Assembly (NCBI GenBank): GCA_020747015.1 | Contig: JAGTJM010000004.1 | Location: forward strand, 868,001 to 932,000 | DNA length: 64,000 nt | Source of the DNA: Pyrenochaeta sp. MPI-SDFR-AT-0127 | Lineage: Eukaryota; Ascomycota; Dothideomycetes; Pleosporales; Cucurbitariaceae | Direction of reading: 5' to 3' | In this document: positions 1 to 10,260 of the stretch, in pieces | How the letters are laid out: every line of letters starts with the position of its first letter | Numbering within the stretch: position 1 is the stretch's first letter | Position numbers and translations under genes: made by a program | The notes under the pieces: generated by a model | Told to the model about the DNA's origin: nothing | Databases searched by the model: none | The model's input: only the letters and a program-made list of their open reading frames with translations

Positions 1-304
1 CTTTGGTACCTACGACCCGTCTTCTCAGGCCACCAACAAGGGCACAGTGACCTCGGACGGCTCCTCCTACAAGATCGCCCAGTCGACCCGCACCAACCAG
101 CCATCCATTGATGGCACCGCGACCTTTCAGCAGTACTGGTCTGTTCGCCAGAGCAAGCGCTCCAGCGGAAGCGTAAACATGAAGACGCACTTCGATGCGT
201 GGGCCAGCAAGGGCATGAACCTTGGCACCCACAACTACCAGATTGTTGCTACCGAGGGTTACTTCTCCAGCGGAAGTGCCTCCATCACTGTCAACTGCCC
301 ATAA
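1..304 (+). CDS. Endo-1,4-beta-xylanase, GH11 (3' part)
   Basis: This is the C-terminal part of a secreted GH11 xylanase that hydrolyses beta-1,4-xylan in plant cell walls. The frame is open from base 2 to the TAA at 302-304, giving about 100 residues, and the 5' end lies outside the window. Diagnostic GH11 segments are YGTYDPSS-like residues at the start, the thumb/finger motif QPSIDGTATFQQYWSVR, HFDAWASKGM and ATEGYFSSGSA. The glutamate in ATEGY (bases 254-256) matches the family's acid/base catalyst, and the protein ends in the usual SITVNC tail without a CBM. No intron is seen in this part. The nucleophile glutamate would lie upstream, outside the window. Family assignment is secure; substrate is by family knowledge. 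Confidence 0.95.
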   Translation, partial: FGTYDPSSQATNKGTVTSDGSSYKIAQSTRTNQPSIDGTATFQQYWSVRQSKRSSGSVNMKTHFDAWASKGMNLGTHNYQIVATEGYFSSGSASITVNCP

Positions 305-946
305 GTGGCTTCCTGATGCCTTGAACTGACGTCTTTCAAGACTCGGTCAGGCGATGGAATGAAGATGCGCTCACATGCGCCAGCGTTAGCGAAGCTAACC
401 GCTGTTTCTTTTGTAAATATATATTTTACCACATCAGCTTGCTGATCATAACAATGTCAATACATTACTATTCTGATCATTATGGTGCAGTTGAGCACTT
501 TGATCGAATTTTTCAACTTCTTCAATTATCAGCTGTGACATCTGAGCACTCTGCCCGCGTAATTGCTCACATGCCAACCATTCACCTCTTGGGTGGCTAT
601 CTAAGAAAATCGTCCTCCATCAACTTCCCCGAACCACCTTTTTAGAAAATCAGTGCATCAATGCTTTGAGCTACATACGTGTTTCAATTTTCAGTCCAAC
701 AAGTCGTATACATGACTATTATAGATCTGTGAAGCGGTAATTACTTCGTCATTGCTGATAGCATATTTCTGGTCAATTGAATTAGAAAAGCTAGTTGCAT
801 ATTTGCCGTCTGTAATGTAACTCCACATATTGACAAACTTATAAATACCCCGAGATACTATTTGACTCCCTTTATTCTTCTATAAAATAACACAAGGTCA
901 CTGTGCTTAGCTCCTGCCCCACCAAAGACAGCCCTTCTACCTTTTT
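305..946. other. Intergenic, no gene seen
   Basis: AT-rich spacer after the xylanase. It contains only short open frames with no recognisable domain. The part near 840-900 may hold the promoter of the small Cys-rich gene that follows. Confidence 0.5.
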
Positions 947-1255
947 ATGTGCTTCCGTAACTACATAGAATACTCTTGTCCCTGTTTGCATAAACGACTG
1001 AACAATATCTGCCCTTTCACTTTATGCGAGATGGCTCAAGGCAATCCTATTCCCAGGCAATGTGGAAAGGTTATTGATCTGGGAAAGAAAAGTGATGAGT
1101 GGTGTATCGACTGTTGGGCGATGGAATATGAGGGTTTCACAGATGGAGATGAGCATGGGAGGGGTTTGCATGGCTCATCGCTGGATGGTTCGAGAGGGTC
1201 ACGACATAATGGGAGCAGCGGTTTGTACTTTTGGAGGGATGATGTTCCGCAATAG
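947..1255 (+). CDS. Small Cys-rich hypothetical protein
   Basis: A 102-residue single-exon open frame. Its N-terminal half carries spaced cysteines (MCFRNYIEYSCPCLH, then CPFTLC, QCG, CIDC), a layout that resembles a class of short fungal proteins beginning MC..YI.YSCGC with probable metal-binding Cys/His pairs. The C-terminal half is Gly/Ser/His-rich and low in complexity. There is no signal peptide or membrane segment. I do not recognise a named family and do not assign a function. It follows the xylanase on the same strand with about 640 bp between them. Short length and absence of introns leave some chance that it is not a gene. Confidence 0.5.
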   Translation: MCFRNYIEYSCPCLHKRLNNICPFTLCEMAQGNPIPRQCGKVIDLGKKSDEWCIDCWAMEYEGFTDGDEHGRGLHGSSLDGSRGSRHNGSSGLYFWRDDVPQ

Positions 1256-1402
1256 ATATTCTTCGGTGCGAGCTTAGGTGTCGCGCGAGGGGTGAATGAC
1301 TTGCCCAGACTTTGTTCAAAACTTGATATTAGGTATGATATCTAGATTCGTATTGAGATTTGTGTCTATCCCCATTGATGATAGATAGAACGCTGGTGTA
1401 TC

Positions 1403-2848
1403 TTACAGCCTTGCCTCGACAGATGGTTCCGTCTGTAATGCCGTGTCTCCATCTGCGTACAGCGGCATCGTTCCAGGAGTCGTCCTGAGTGCCTCCTCCA
1501 TTATTGCTAGGGCGAGATCCAGCTGCTCCTCAGTCACTGTAATCGGCGGTGCAAGGCGGAAAACACCACCAAAAGATGCCATTGTAGCGAGCTGTGCCCA
1601 CAGCCCCATCTGAACCATCTTGTTTGACACCGCTGCGCCCACTTCTGGTGCTCCAACCTTTGTCTTTCTGTCAGTAACAATCTCAACTCCCGCCATGAGG
1701 CCGCGGCCACGAATGTCACCGATGCATCCGTAACGTGACTGCAGTCTTCTGAGGCCCGATTGAAGCCTTACACCCAATCGTTTTGATCGAGCGCAGAGGT
1801 CGTCCCGAATGACAATTTCGAGGACCTTGTCGCCCACAGCAGCTGGAAGCGGATCGTTAATGTGGGTTGTGTAGAACAAGAAACCATTCTCCTTTGCATG
1901 CTGAGCGACTCGGTTTGACGTAAGCACTGCACTTAGCGGTAAACCATTTCCAAGCGTCTTGCTGAGTGTGACAATATCTGGGACGACGCCTTCATCCTCA
2001 GGATGATGCATGAAAGCAAACATGTCCCCTGCTCTTCCAAGCGCTGTTTGTGCTTCATCAACGATGAGTAGCATGCCCCTAGCCTCACAGTGCTTCTTCA
2101 AAGCTTTCAGATAGCCTGGCGGGAGTTCAAGCATACCGCCGCTTGAAAGGATCGGCTCCACAATGATCGCAGCAAGCGATCCACAGGACTGTTTATCCAA
2201 AAGGTCGAACCCGTAGTCCAGTTCGGTTTTCCAATCATAAGATCCATCCGCGAACCTGAAGATCGATCGGTAGGAGTTTGGTGAAGGTAGTGCAAGATTG
2301 CCGATCATGTTCGGTCCATAGCCAGAACGCCCAGCATGATACTGAGCGCCCAATGAGGCACCTGTCATACCATGCCATGATGCTGCCAGGCCGACAATCT
2401 CGAATTTGCCAGTGTAGAACTTCGCCAAACGGATAGCTGCCTCATTGCTTTCGCCGCCGGTACTCAAAAACAAAGCTTTCTCGAGCCCAGGGGGCGCAGC
2501 GTTGGTGAGTCGCTTCGCAAGATTGATAACTGGAGGACTAATCATGCCACTGAAAAGGTGATCCAAGTGCTTCGCATGGCTAGTGATCACAGAAACGACC
2601 TCTGGATGCCCATGGCCTATCAATGTACTCATCTGGCCTGCCTCCGGGTTAGTTAAGATCAGGAAGAAAGCATAGATAACTTTACCAGAAGTAAAATCCA
2701 TCATTCGATGACCAGAGGCTGATTGAATGTAGATTCCATCAGCAGAAGTGATGATCTCGGGATGGAAAGCGGTTCCGTACGTCAGCAGACAATCATCCGC
2801 ATCCTGCTGGAGCTGCTCAACATTCGCATTGTCGTATGGGCAAGACAT
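1403..2848 (-). CDS. Class III aminotransferase / 2,2-dialkylglycine decarboxylase-like
   Basis: A PLP enzyme of fold type I. Two exons are inferred, 2686-2848 and 1403-2637, with a 48-bp intron at 2638-2685 (GTAAAG...GCAG, CTAAC branch site). The intron is divisible by three and stop-free, so an unspliced reading looks continuous, but splicing restores the conserved order DFTSG-QMSTLIGHGHPE. The product is about 465 aa, normal for the family. Visible motifs are STGGESNEAAIRLAK, ASWHGMT, IVDEAQTALGR (PLP-ring aspartate) and LSKTLGNGLPLSA, whose lysine binds PLP. The last block is closer to dialkylglycine decarboxylase than to ornithine or GABA aminotransferases, so substrates may be 2,2-dialkylglycines or other omega-amino compounds. 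The ATG at 2848 is preferred because the longer frame starts with GTG. It is divergent from a Zn2Cys6 regulator. Confidence 0.88.
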   Translation of the reverse strand: MSCPYDNANVEQLQQDADDCLLTYGTAFHPEIITSADGIYIQSASGHRMMDFTSGKVIYAFFLILTNPEAGQMSTLIGHGHPEVVSVITSHAKHLDHLFSGMISPPVINLAKRLTNAAPPGLEKALFLSTGGESNEAAIRLAKFYTGKFEIVGLAASWHGMTGASLGAQYHAGRSGYGPNMIGNLALPSPNSYRSIFRFADGSYDWKTELDYGFDLLDKQSCGSLAAIIVEPILSSGGMLELPPGYLKALKKHCEARGMLLIVDEAQTALGRAGDMFAFMHHPEDEGVVPDIVTLSKTLGNGLPLSAVLTSNRVAQHAKENGFLFYTTHINDPLPAAVGDKVLEIVIRDDLCARSKRLGVRLQSGLRRLQSRYGCIGDIRGRGLMAGVEIVTDRKTKVGAPEVGAAVSNKMVQMGLWAQLATMASFGGVFRLAPPITVTEEQLDLALAIMEEALRTTPGTMPLYADGDTALQTEPSVEARL

Positions 2849-3309
2849 CTTCGCTATGATAAGGACCTGAGAGATTTGAAGATAGTGATTATAGTCATTG
2901 TGCACTGGGTATTGTTCTTAGATATATGTCCGCGGTCCGTGTACGGCTGCGTGGGCGGGGTTCTTTCCGTCGCAGACGGTCTTTGTACGTGTTACTGCGT
3001 CCATCGGACTTTTCCTATCATCCATAGGTGTGTCATTGGATAGAGATGGCTAATGGGTATACTTGTAGCCAATCAAGGGACGTAGTCTGCGCTGATTCAT
3101 AGTGAGCTAGGGAAAGTGCGGTTCCGAAAAGCATGACTCACGGAGTTTTTACCGCAGTTTCCCTTTCAACTTCCCCTTTGTAAGTCTTCAGTCAGCTACA
3201 CAAAGATTTTCTTCAACAAGAGACAGCGCTCGAAGGTTTGCCGCTCCGCGACATTACGATGCCGTAATTGGTCGCTGCACAAGTTTGACGTTATCTCGTA
3301 ACCGCGCCG
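2849..3309. promoter_or_regulatory. Divergent promoter region
   Basis: About 460 bp separate the start codons of the aminotransferase (minus strand) and the Zn2Cys6 regulator (plus strand). No coding signal is seen. The arrangement suggests a shared bidirectional control region. GC-rich CGG-type half sites such as CCGCGG near 2931 could be zinc-cluster targets, but this is only inference. Confidence 0.4.
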
Positions 3310-5391
3310 ATGGCAGATTCGACGCCGGTGAAGACGCCCAATACTCGCCCCTACCGCTCACATGCAATACCTGCGTGCGACCGTTGTAAGAAGAGAAAGA
3401 TCCGGTGTGATATTGACCTGCCTGGACAACCATGTCGCTATTGTCGTGCTCGTCAAGACACATGCAAGTACATGCATAAAAACAATGCGGCGGATGTTTC
3501 GTCGTTTCAGAGCACAGGACAACATGTTAGAAAGTAAGTAACATCCCGTCAATCTCCAAGGACGCTAAGCCTACTTAGCTTTTTAATCCTTCAATGTACC
3601 TATTGTCATCTTTATTCACATACATCGAGTTCATCTTCTGATATTTCCCCCAGATTGCCAAAGAAACGCCGAAGCCATATACTTGATGTTCAAGGCACGA
3701 CAGTATCTTCAGCCTCTGGGCATGGAGACAATTTGGTTTCATATTCCAGCATTGTGGGAACTTCGCCAGCCGAATCGACTTTAATGATGAACCCGCACAT
3801 GGCCGAAGACATCACCGTGCTCGGACAGTACTTGAGTTCTCAAGCACCAGAAGGAAATGCAATTGCAAAGCTTTACAGCACAATATCGAATGCTTCCGGG
3901 AACCCAATCGTCTACCTCACAGTACCAAGAAGACGCACGGGGCTACGCTCTGCAATTGATCCTGGGAGAACTCAGAGGGAGATCATCGAACAGATTCTCT
4001 ATCCTTTCGCTGATGAGGTGCGGAACTTGTACTTCGATCATCTTCACCCGTGCTTCCCGATTTTAGATGAATATACGTTCACCGATATGTGGCATAGAGA
4101 CAACAATCAGATTTCTTCGACATTACTGTGCGACTTGTACGCATCTACTCTGTGTTTCTGGGACAGCTCAGAAGTACTTCGACTCCATCCTCGACCAGAT
4201 GTGCGCTTCGTCTGGAACCAAGCAGTGGCTGCTTTACAAGAAGATTTTATGGCACCTACGATATCGACGGTACACGCTGCTCTGTTAGACATGGTGGGAA
4301 GACCAGTCTTGCAGGTTACCGGTAACATCGTTAATGCCGGCAGAGTTGTCACGCTCGCGCAAAGTCTAGGCCTACATAGGGACCCCACAATGTGGAAAGC
4401 CACGGCGCATGAGAAAAGTGTGCGAATAAGACTCTGGTGGGGTATTCTGATCCATGACTACTGGTCAAGCATTGGCCACGGTATTCCGCCCACAATCAAC
4501 CCGCGGTACTACGACGTTCCACTTCCTTCGCCTGAGATACTTGCTACGTCATCTACCTCAGGTGTTCATAACAGAGTATCCTACACCTTCATTCACCTTT
4601 GCAAATTAAGTCAAATTTTGGGTGACATTCTTCCTCATGTATACTCGCTTCAGTTAGACGTGGAGAAGGTCTCAAGAAGCCTCCGAAGAGTCGAGTGTGC
4701 CTTGGACGATTGGGCGATTGCGCTTCCCGAAGACCTACGACTGGGTACATCAGGTACATCTCCAGAGAATGGAGCTAGCAATCTTTGGTTCTCCTACCTT
4801 TCTATCAAGGTCCTCGTTTGCCGATTGACCTTTAAAGTAACAATCAAGAGTTCCCAACCCTCAACGCTGGAAGCTCGCCAATACCGACTTGCTATGATGA
4901 GACAAAGTGCTTCTGATATCGTGGATTTTGTCACGTCCCTGAATGAGGCTCAGATCCGGGAGTTTTGGATGCCTTATACATCCTATCTGCTAGTCACGGC
5001 TGCTACGATTCTCTTGCGGTGCACAATAGAGTGCAGCGATCTTCAGACAAAGATCGCATGCGCCACGAAGCTACTCGAGTTTCGTGTTCGACTTCAAAGC
5101 GCAAGCGAGAAGTCAGGGTGGGACCTTGCCGACTTTTGCCTTGAGAGATGTCACGAACCAATTCAAAAGGTCGCGGATGCGCTGAAGATAAGCTCACCCA
5201 ATACACAGCGCCGAGAGGCCGATCCTAGCATAGCGAACGCAGTACTTGAAGCAACTGAAGATGCTAGTTTTGATGCCCCCACTAGTGCTTCAACGACAAT
5301 GTCCGATTTCTTTTTACCAATAGACTCATTGGACTATCCGTGGGAGACGTTATGGGATACAAATGAAGGGCCATGGCCGATACAGATCTAG
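3310..5391 (+). CDS. Zn2Cys6 transcription factor with fungal-specific TF domain
   Basis: Two exons, 3310-3533 and 3654-5391, with a 120-bp intron (GTAAGT...CCCCCAG), give 653 aa. The N-terminus holds a Zn(II)2Cys6 binuclear cluster with Cys at 23, 26, 33, 42, 45 and 52 (C-x2-C-x6-C-x8-C-x2-C-x6-C) and a basic KKRKIRC helix. The rest matches the fungal_trans/MHR layout: NLYFDHLHPCFPILDEY opens the domain, and AQSLGLHRDPT with RLWWGILIHDYWSS follow. It would act in the nucleus as a sequence-specific regulator. The divergently oriented aminotransferase gene is the most natural local target, but no direct evidence of regulation is visible. The C-terminus is acidic and Ser/Thr-rich, as in activation regions. 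Confidence 0.93.
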
Positions 5392-5741
5392 GAACTAGAA
5401 TATGATTCGTGAGCCCAACGATCATCGAGCATTTGGCTCGATCTATAATGTAGTACCTTGCATGTCTACCAGTCTCCGGTACTGGCTGTCGATGAGGTTT
5501 GTAAATGTCATTCACGAATAGGTGATAAACAAGACCACTTTTGGGACTAACAGATCTCTGAGTAACATCATACGATCATCATTAGCATATAATATGCTGA
5601 CACTAGCATACCACCTTGAGAGCCATGACCGATTACTAGTTTAAACATCTGGTCCACTCTATATCACAGCCAAGTCTTCCGACTCATACCAGTACATTCA
5701 GCTCACCAACATAGCTCACTACCCCAGATCACAGCTCCATC
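5392..5741. other. Intergenic between convergent genes, no gene seen
   Basis: A 350-bp AT-rich spacer between the stop of the Zn2Cys6 gene and the stop of the F-box gene. It should hold both 3' UTRs. Confidence 0.5.
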
Positions 5742-7547
5742 TCACCAGATCCTCTTAACTCTATAACTTTTGTCCCAGTCATCGACCACCCAACCCATAT
5801 TGAACCCCAGCTGCTGACCACCCTCGTACTCGAATGGACAGTCTGCATTTTCGTATAAGAAAGCGACGAGTTGGCCGTCTACCAGATAACAGCGCTTGTA
5901 ATTGAAGTTGTCATCATCCTCGTCCTCAAAAGGCTTTTTCCACTCGAAATTTGGACGAGAAACCATAGGGGATGTAGCATAGTACAATTTGAGCCGATTG
6001 AAGAAGTGGAACCAACTCCCTTCGTCGCCGGTGAGGCCAATGTTGTCTAGTGTGACTTGCTCAACGCTGACCATATCTTCCAGCATATACTGTAATTTGT
6101 TTTCTTCTACCTGGACGTTGCGTAGCGCAAAGGTCCTCAGCCTACTCAGGAGGTTCTCGGGTAGGAAATGCATTGGATCGAAGAACGATGCGCGCACTCC
6201 GTATTGGTGACTGCGAGCCCGCCAATGTGGATCGAATTCGAAATGCTCCAAGTGTCGCGCCTCGTGAAGTGCACGCTTGAGGAGCCCGGAGGAATGGATG
6301 GAGTCGGGCCCAGACCCGGAGGACTGAGAATTGATCACAAGCTTGAGCCTCTTCAGATGCAAGTGTCGAAACATGCGAACTGTGTTGCTGTAGTCTGAGT
6401 TGGGGGATGCAAAAAGCTGGTGGCTGATGCCTATACTCTCGTTTCCCGCATCAATGATGAATTCATCAATCTGGGAATTGCTGGTGTTCAGCAGCGCTGC
6501 GACGATAATGCTGTAGCCCCTCCAATCTGACGCCAAAGAGTCCATGCCTCGTTCTGATAAGATTTTATGAGGATGTGCTGGCTGTGCAATCGTAGCCTGC
6601 GGTCGGTACCCGGTCCAGGGGAAGACGGATGGCTTGCGAAATCCTGGAGGCAGTGAACGATAGAATGGTGTATCGTAGTTAGGGTAAAGGTTCCATGGAC
6701 GCCAGACCTCGCTAGTCAGCGTAATTCTACGAAGGCTCGGAAAATCTCCTAATGCTCGTTGAAGAGCAGCAACGTCTACTTGTCGCTTGATTATATCTTG
6801 CTCTTCCTGATACAGCCTTTGATAGAGCAGGTAACTATCTTCAGTGCTCATAGTCGTTGCGTTGCGAGCAATGATATCTCTGGAGAACTGGTCGTTATCT
6901 CTTAGCAGAAGTCCCTTCGCAACTTCAGTCAGTCGACCGTCGTTAGTGAAGAAGTCGTCAAGCTCTAATGAATGATAATCAGGACTATCATCGTCACAGC
7001 CCCAAATAGACTCATCAAGCCGGCTCTCAACAACCGTCCTCATCCTCCTTTCATCCATATCCACCACATTACGGAAGCTGTCCAAAGTCGGGTACTCCTG
7101 TAGTTGCGCATCGTCCCACACAATCTCATGAACACGATTTCTGTAGCGAGGATGTTGTAGTATACGTTGCAAGGAGCCCAGATTCGCACGGTTGGGCGAA
7201 ATATAGACGCGATCAATGCGCAGATCCACATTCAGTGCCAATTTCTTACTAGTAAGACGCAATCGCTTGATGTCTACTTTAGACATGTAGTCGCAAATAA
7301 CGGTCAACAACTCGGCAGGAAGATCGAGAATGCTCTTTTTGCTCTTTCCCGGTCGAAGTTCTCCACTTGCAAACGCCTCTGGAAATTCTTCGCCAAATAG
7401 CCCTTCCATAAAGCTTAATGCAGGGACATTATTACTGGTGCTCACTGGGACGATTGATATTCGGCGTTTCGAGATTCCAGCTCGAGCTGCCATGCTGGGT
7501 CTCCGCCGATGAGGCTTCGCAGGCCGTATCTGAAGGTTTGAAAACAT
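5742..7547 (-). CDS. F-box protein, large fungal type
   Basis: A single-exon 601-residue protein. Residues about 73-110 form an F-box (ILDLPAELLTVICDYMSKVD, then LRLTSKKL), which would bind Skp1 and place the protein in an SCF ubiquitin ligase as substrate receptor. The rest has weak leucine-rich spacing (HLHLKRLKLVINSQ, HLEHFEFDP, LRTFALRNVQVEE, VEQVTLDNIGLTG) as expected for the substrate-binding part of this common fungal type. An Arg-rich N-terminus precedes the F-box. The C-terminus (GWVVDDWDKSY) looks complete. The substrate is unknown. Many paralogues of this type occur in Pezizomycotina, so context gives no further clue. Confidence 0.85.
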   Translation of the reverse strand: MFSNLQIRPAKPHRRRPSMAARAGISKRRISIVPVSTSNNVPALSFMEGLFGEEFPEAFASGELRPGKSKKSILDLPAELLTVICDYMSKVDIKRLRLTSKKLALNVDLRIDRVYISPNRANLGSLQRILQHPRYRNRVHEIVWDDAQLQEYPTLDSFRNVVDMDERRMRTVVESRLDESIWGCDDDSPDYHSLELDDFFTNDGRLTEVAKGLLLRDNDQFSRDIIARNATTMSTEDSYLLYQRLYQEEQDIIKRQVDVAALQRALGDFPSLRRITLTSEVWRPWNLYPNYDTPFYRSLPPGFRKPSVFPWTGYRPQATIAQPAHPHKILSERGMDSLASDWRGYSIIVAALLNTSNSQIDEFIIDAGNESIGISHQLFASPNSDYSNTVRMFRHLHLKRLKLVINSQSSGSGPDSIHSSGLLKRALHEARHLEHFEFDPHWRARSHQYGVRASFFDPMHFLPENLLSRLRTFALRNVQVEENKLQYMLEDMVSVEQVTLDNIGLTGDEGSWFHFFNRLKLYYATSPMVSRPNFEWKKPFEDEDDDNFNYKRCYLVDGQLVAFLYENADCPFEYEGGQQLGFNMGWVVDDWDKSYRVKRIW

Positions 7548-8511
7548 CCTGCAGATCTCCTTACAGTTGCTCTACCCTAGAAGAGCACACAAATTTCTAG
7601 CTAAGGGTAGAGATCCTCAAGTAATGTTGTCGCTCTTATAGTGTAGGTGCCGTGGTATCTGAGGCCTTTTGGTTAGCGTGCATGTGCCGTGAGCATGGCG
7701 GTCCAGCGCAGCAAACGGATGGAGGGTGCCTAGGCACGGCCCTTAAAGAATTTCGCGCAAGTATAGACACTGAGAAGAGACAGGAGGAAGCTTAAAGTAT
7801 GGTATCGAGTGAAGAAGCACGAGCTAGGCCGTGAAACATCTCCGCCTGCAGCGCTACCTGGATAGCTTCGCTTGAGCGTCCTATGAGGAGTGCAGCCTTG
7901 CAGAAGCAGCCCCAATCCACCACACATACAAGAACATGACTAGTACAGGATGGTGCATCCATCGTCATGCGGAATACAAGGCATTCAATCGTCAGCTCGG
8001 AGGTTGCAAGCCAAAATGGCTGTCCACCGCGGGACCCGCAACGTGCACCTCGCTTAGAATCACCCAATCCATTTGTGGCCTGGAAAGCTGCCCATGGTGG
8101 GTCCCAGCTCAGTCAACGTCAGGAGCTCTGAATAACATCACATTGGCACACAAAAAACGCTTCATGGATAAACAGGTTACTCGTTGTGTTGGGTGCTTTC
8201 CAGCGACCTAAACGAGCTCCCGATAAGATACATAGATAGGCACTGCCATCTCACCCAGCAAGTACCACACGAACGGTTCCACGACGCGCATCCATCGTAC
8301 GAACGACCTCAGCTAGCATACCGCTCGCCTTTCCAGGCGTGGATTACTAGCTATGCCATTCGTAGTAGACGCGCTCGCGCTTCCCATGTCGATATGAAGA
8401 TTGACCAGCACCCGCGTGCATATTCATACCCGTCATATACCGATGCCGAAGCATAGAATACGACCGAGGCCGTGTGTAAAGTCGAAGTCAGGGAAGGGGG
8501 CGAGTTGTTCA
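7548..8511. other. Intergenic, no gene seen
   Basis: About 960 bp with only short overlapping open frames on both strands and no domain I recognise. The part next to 7547 would be the promoter of the F-box gene, and the part next to 8512 the 3' UTR of the next gene. Confidence 0.5.
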
Positions 8512-9361
8512 CTAGGAGCCTTCTTCAGCGGCGGCGTTCTTCTTCTTCTTCTTGCCCCCTGAGCCACCTGACATGGCAGATGTTGGTTGATTGGACTGGT
8601 GGACAATGAAGCGGGTGTAGCACTCTTCTGGGTCCCACTCGAACCCAGCTAGGTAGGGCTTGTCGAATTCATCGTCTGCCTGTGGAAAGTGTTAGCCTCG
8701 ATGCGTCCACGTGCGAGCCTAAAAGTGGCGGTACATGCTAAGAGCACGAGCAACAGTTGTCGCGAAAATGGAACGAAAATCGAAATGGGGATACATACGC
8801 GCTTCTTGAACTGCTTGTGGATGGCATCTAGCGCATCCTTGATGGTAACGCCCTTGAGGTTCCGTGCGGTAACTTCAAGTCCGAGCGGGAAGTGTAGGGT
8901 GATCTTCTTGAGCTTGGGCTCAGTGAGTGGCTGCTTCAGTACTGCTGGGTCTTCTACAGTCGAAGGTGACTTGTTCAGCTTCCTGTATGGTAGGTGAGTC
9001 AGCCATGGCTTGAGCGATTCGAGGCAGCCGGGGTCATCCGGCCGACGGTAAGCTGGCCACGCGACGAGGAACCAAGCACAGATGTCAAGAGAAGAAGCGC
9101 AATCACATACCAGCCGAGTTTCTGGGTCTCGATTGAGATCTTGATTTCTGTTTTCTCCTTCTCTGTTGTGCTGTCAGCCCCGTGTACCCCTCACGCACAG
9201 CCCCTCACTAGGCAATAGGAAGGACACTCACCAAGGTCTTCGATGTTGTAAACATCAGCGGCCATGGAGCTGGCTCTGCGGTGGCCCTTCTTGGCGGCTC
9301 CATCCTTGGGCTCCTCAACAAGAGAGTCGACCTTTTGAAGTGTGTCTGTTTCAGCCGCCAT
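8512..9361 (-). CDS. Small conserved fungal protein, possible DUF6699-like fold
   Basis: Four exons inferred on the minus strand: 9232-9361, 9111-9162, 8799-8982 and 8512-8679, all with GT...AG junctions. They total 534 nt and encode 177 aa. The N-terminus is polar with a GHRRASSMAADVYNIEDL segment (basic, possible phosphosite RRAS). The middle, KKITLHFPLGLEVTARNLKG followed by VTIKDALDAIHKQFKKR, looks like a compact domain with a beta hairpin and helix, similar to the DUF6699-like family found in many fungi, though I hold that name lightly. A conserved-looking FEWDPEECYTRFIVH block follows, and the protein ends in a lysine run (GGKKKKKNAAAEEGS). There is no signal peptide or membrane segment. 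Function is unknown. Confidence 0.78.
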
Positions 9362-10260
9362 TGTGGTGGTGTGACAGTAAGCAAAGCTGTAGGGTAGAGG
9401 TGCTGGTAGGCTGAAAGTGGGTGAGAACAATGGGGGACCTGTGAGGCTGGCACAGATGAGAGATGACGAGGCACAGTGGAGTGTGTGAGGAGGAGAAGAA
9501 GAAAGGGAGGGAGGGGCACAGCTTATGAGGGGTTTCACACAGTCGGCGGAAGCACAGGAGACAGTCACTTGATCAGCACACCATGGGCCCAATCCAATCG
9601 GCGTGGGACGCGAACGTATTGGCCAATGCGGGGAAGGAGCAACGCCCAGAATGCGGGGAAGGTGCGACAGCCAACGCGTGCCTGGTGAGCAGACAACAAT
9701 GCGTAGCGGCACCACATGAGAAAGCGGACAAGCTAGCAATTGAGCCTCTAAATCGTTGCTAAGATCGTTCAGAGCCTCAATTTTCGACCTGTACCTTGCG
9801 CTTCATGTTCAGGTACGCTGGTGGAGTGATCTCACGCGACTGTGACTACGTCACCGGTCACGAGAGAAGCCGCGCATCAACACGCAGCGTTTCACCTCAT
9901 AGTGGCTCGGAGCCTAACACGGCCGAATTCTGTTGGCTTCCTCCAGTATCCACTTGGTCGCTGCAAGGGCCATTTCAAGGCGCACTGTCTTCACTCTGGG
10001 ATGAATGGTGCGAGATAACGACATGTCACGGGACAACATTCCCGTGCCGTCCGCTTTTTCGACATTCATTGGTAATAGGCTAATACCGCGACTGTGGCAT
10101 AAATTACTCGATGCTCGTACGCATTGTCTGCATGCTAGCGTAACAAATCCCCGAAGATCTTCCACATTTGACTTTGAGAATGGTGCAAGATCCAACCTGT
10201 AGATCTTGCACTCATTTCGAGGCCTCTACATGCTATTGAGCTTTATCTTAGAATAAGTTG
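9362..10260. other. Intergenic, no gene seen
   Basis: Promoter side of the preceding minus-strand gene and the 3' side of the aldo/keto reductase gene. It includes a purine-rich tract (gaggagaagaagaaaggga, about 9488-9510), which lies in the likely 5' UTR as a CT-rich tract. No coding signal is recognised. Confidence 0.5.
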
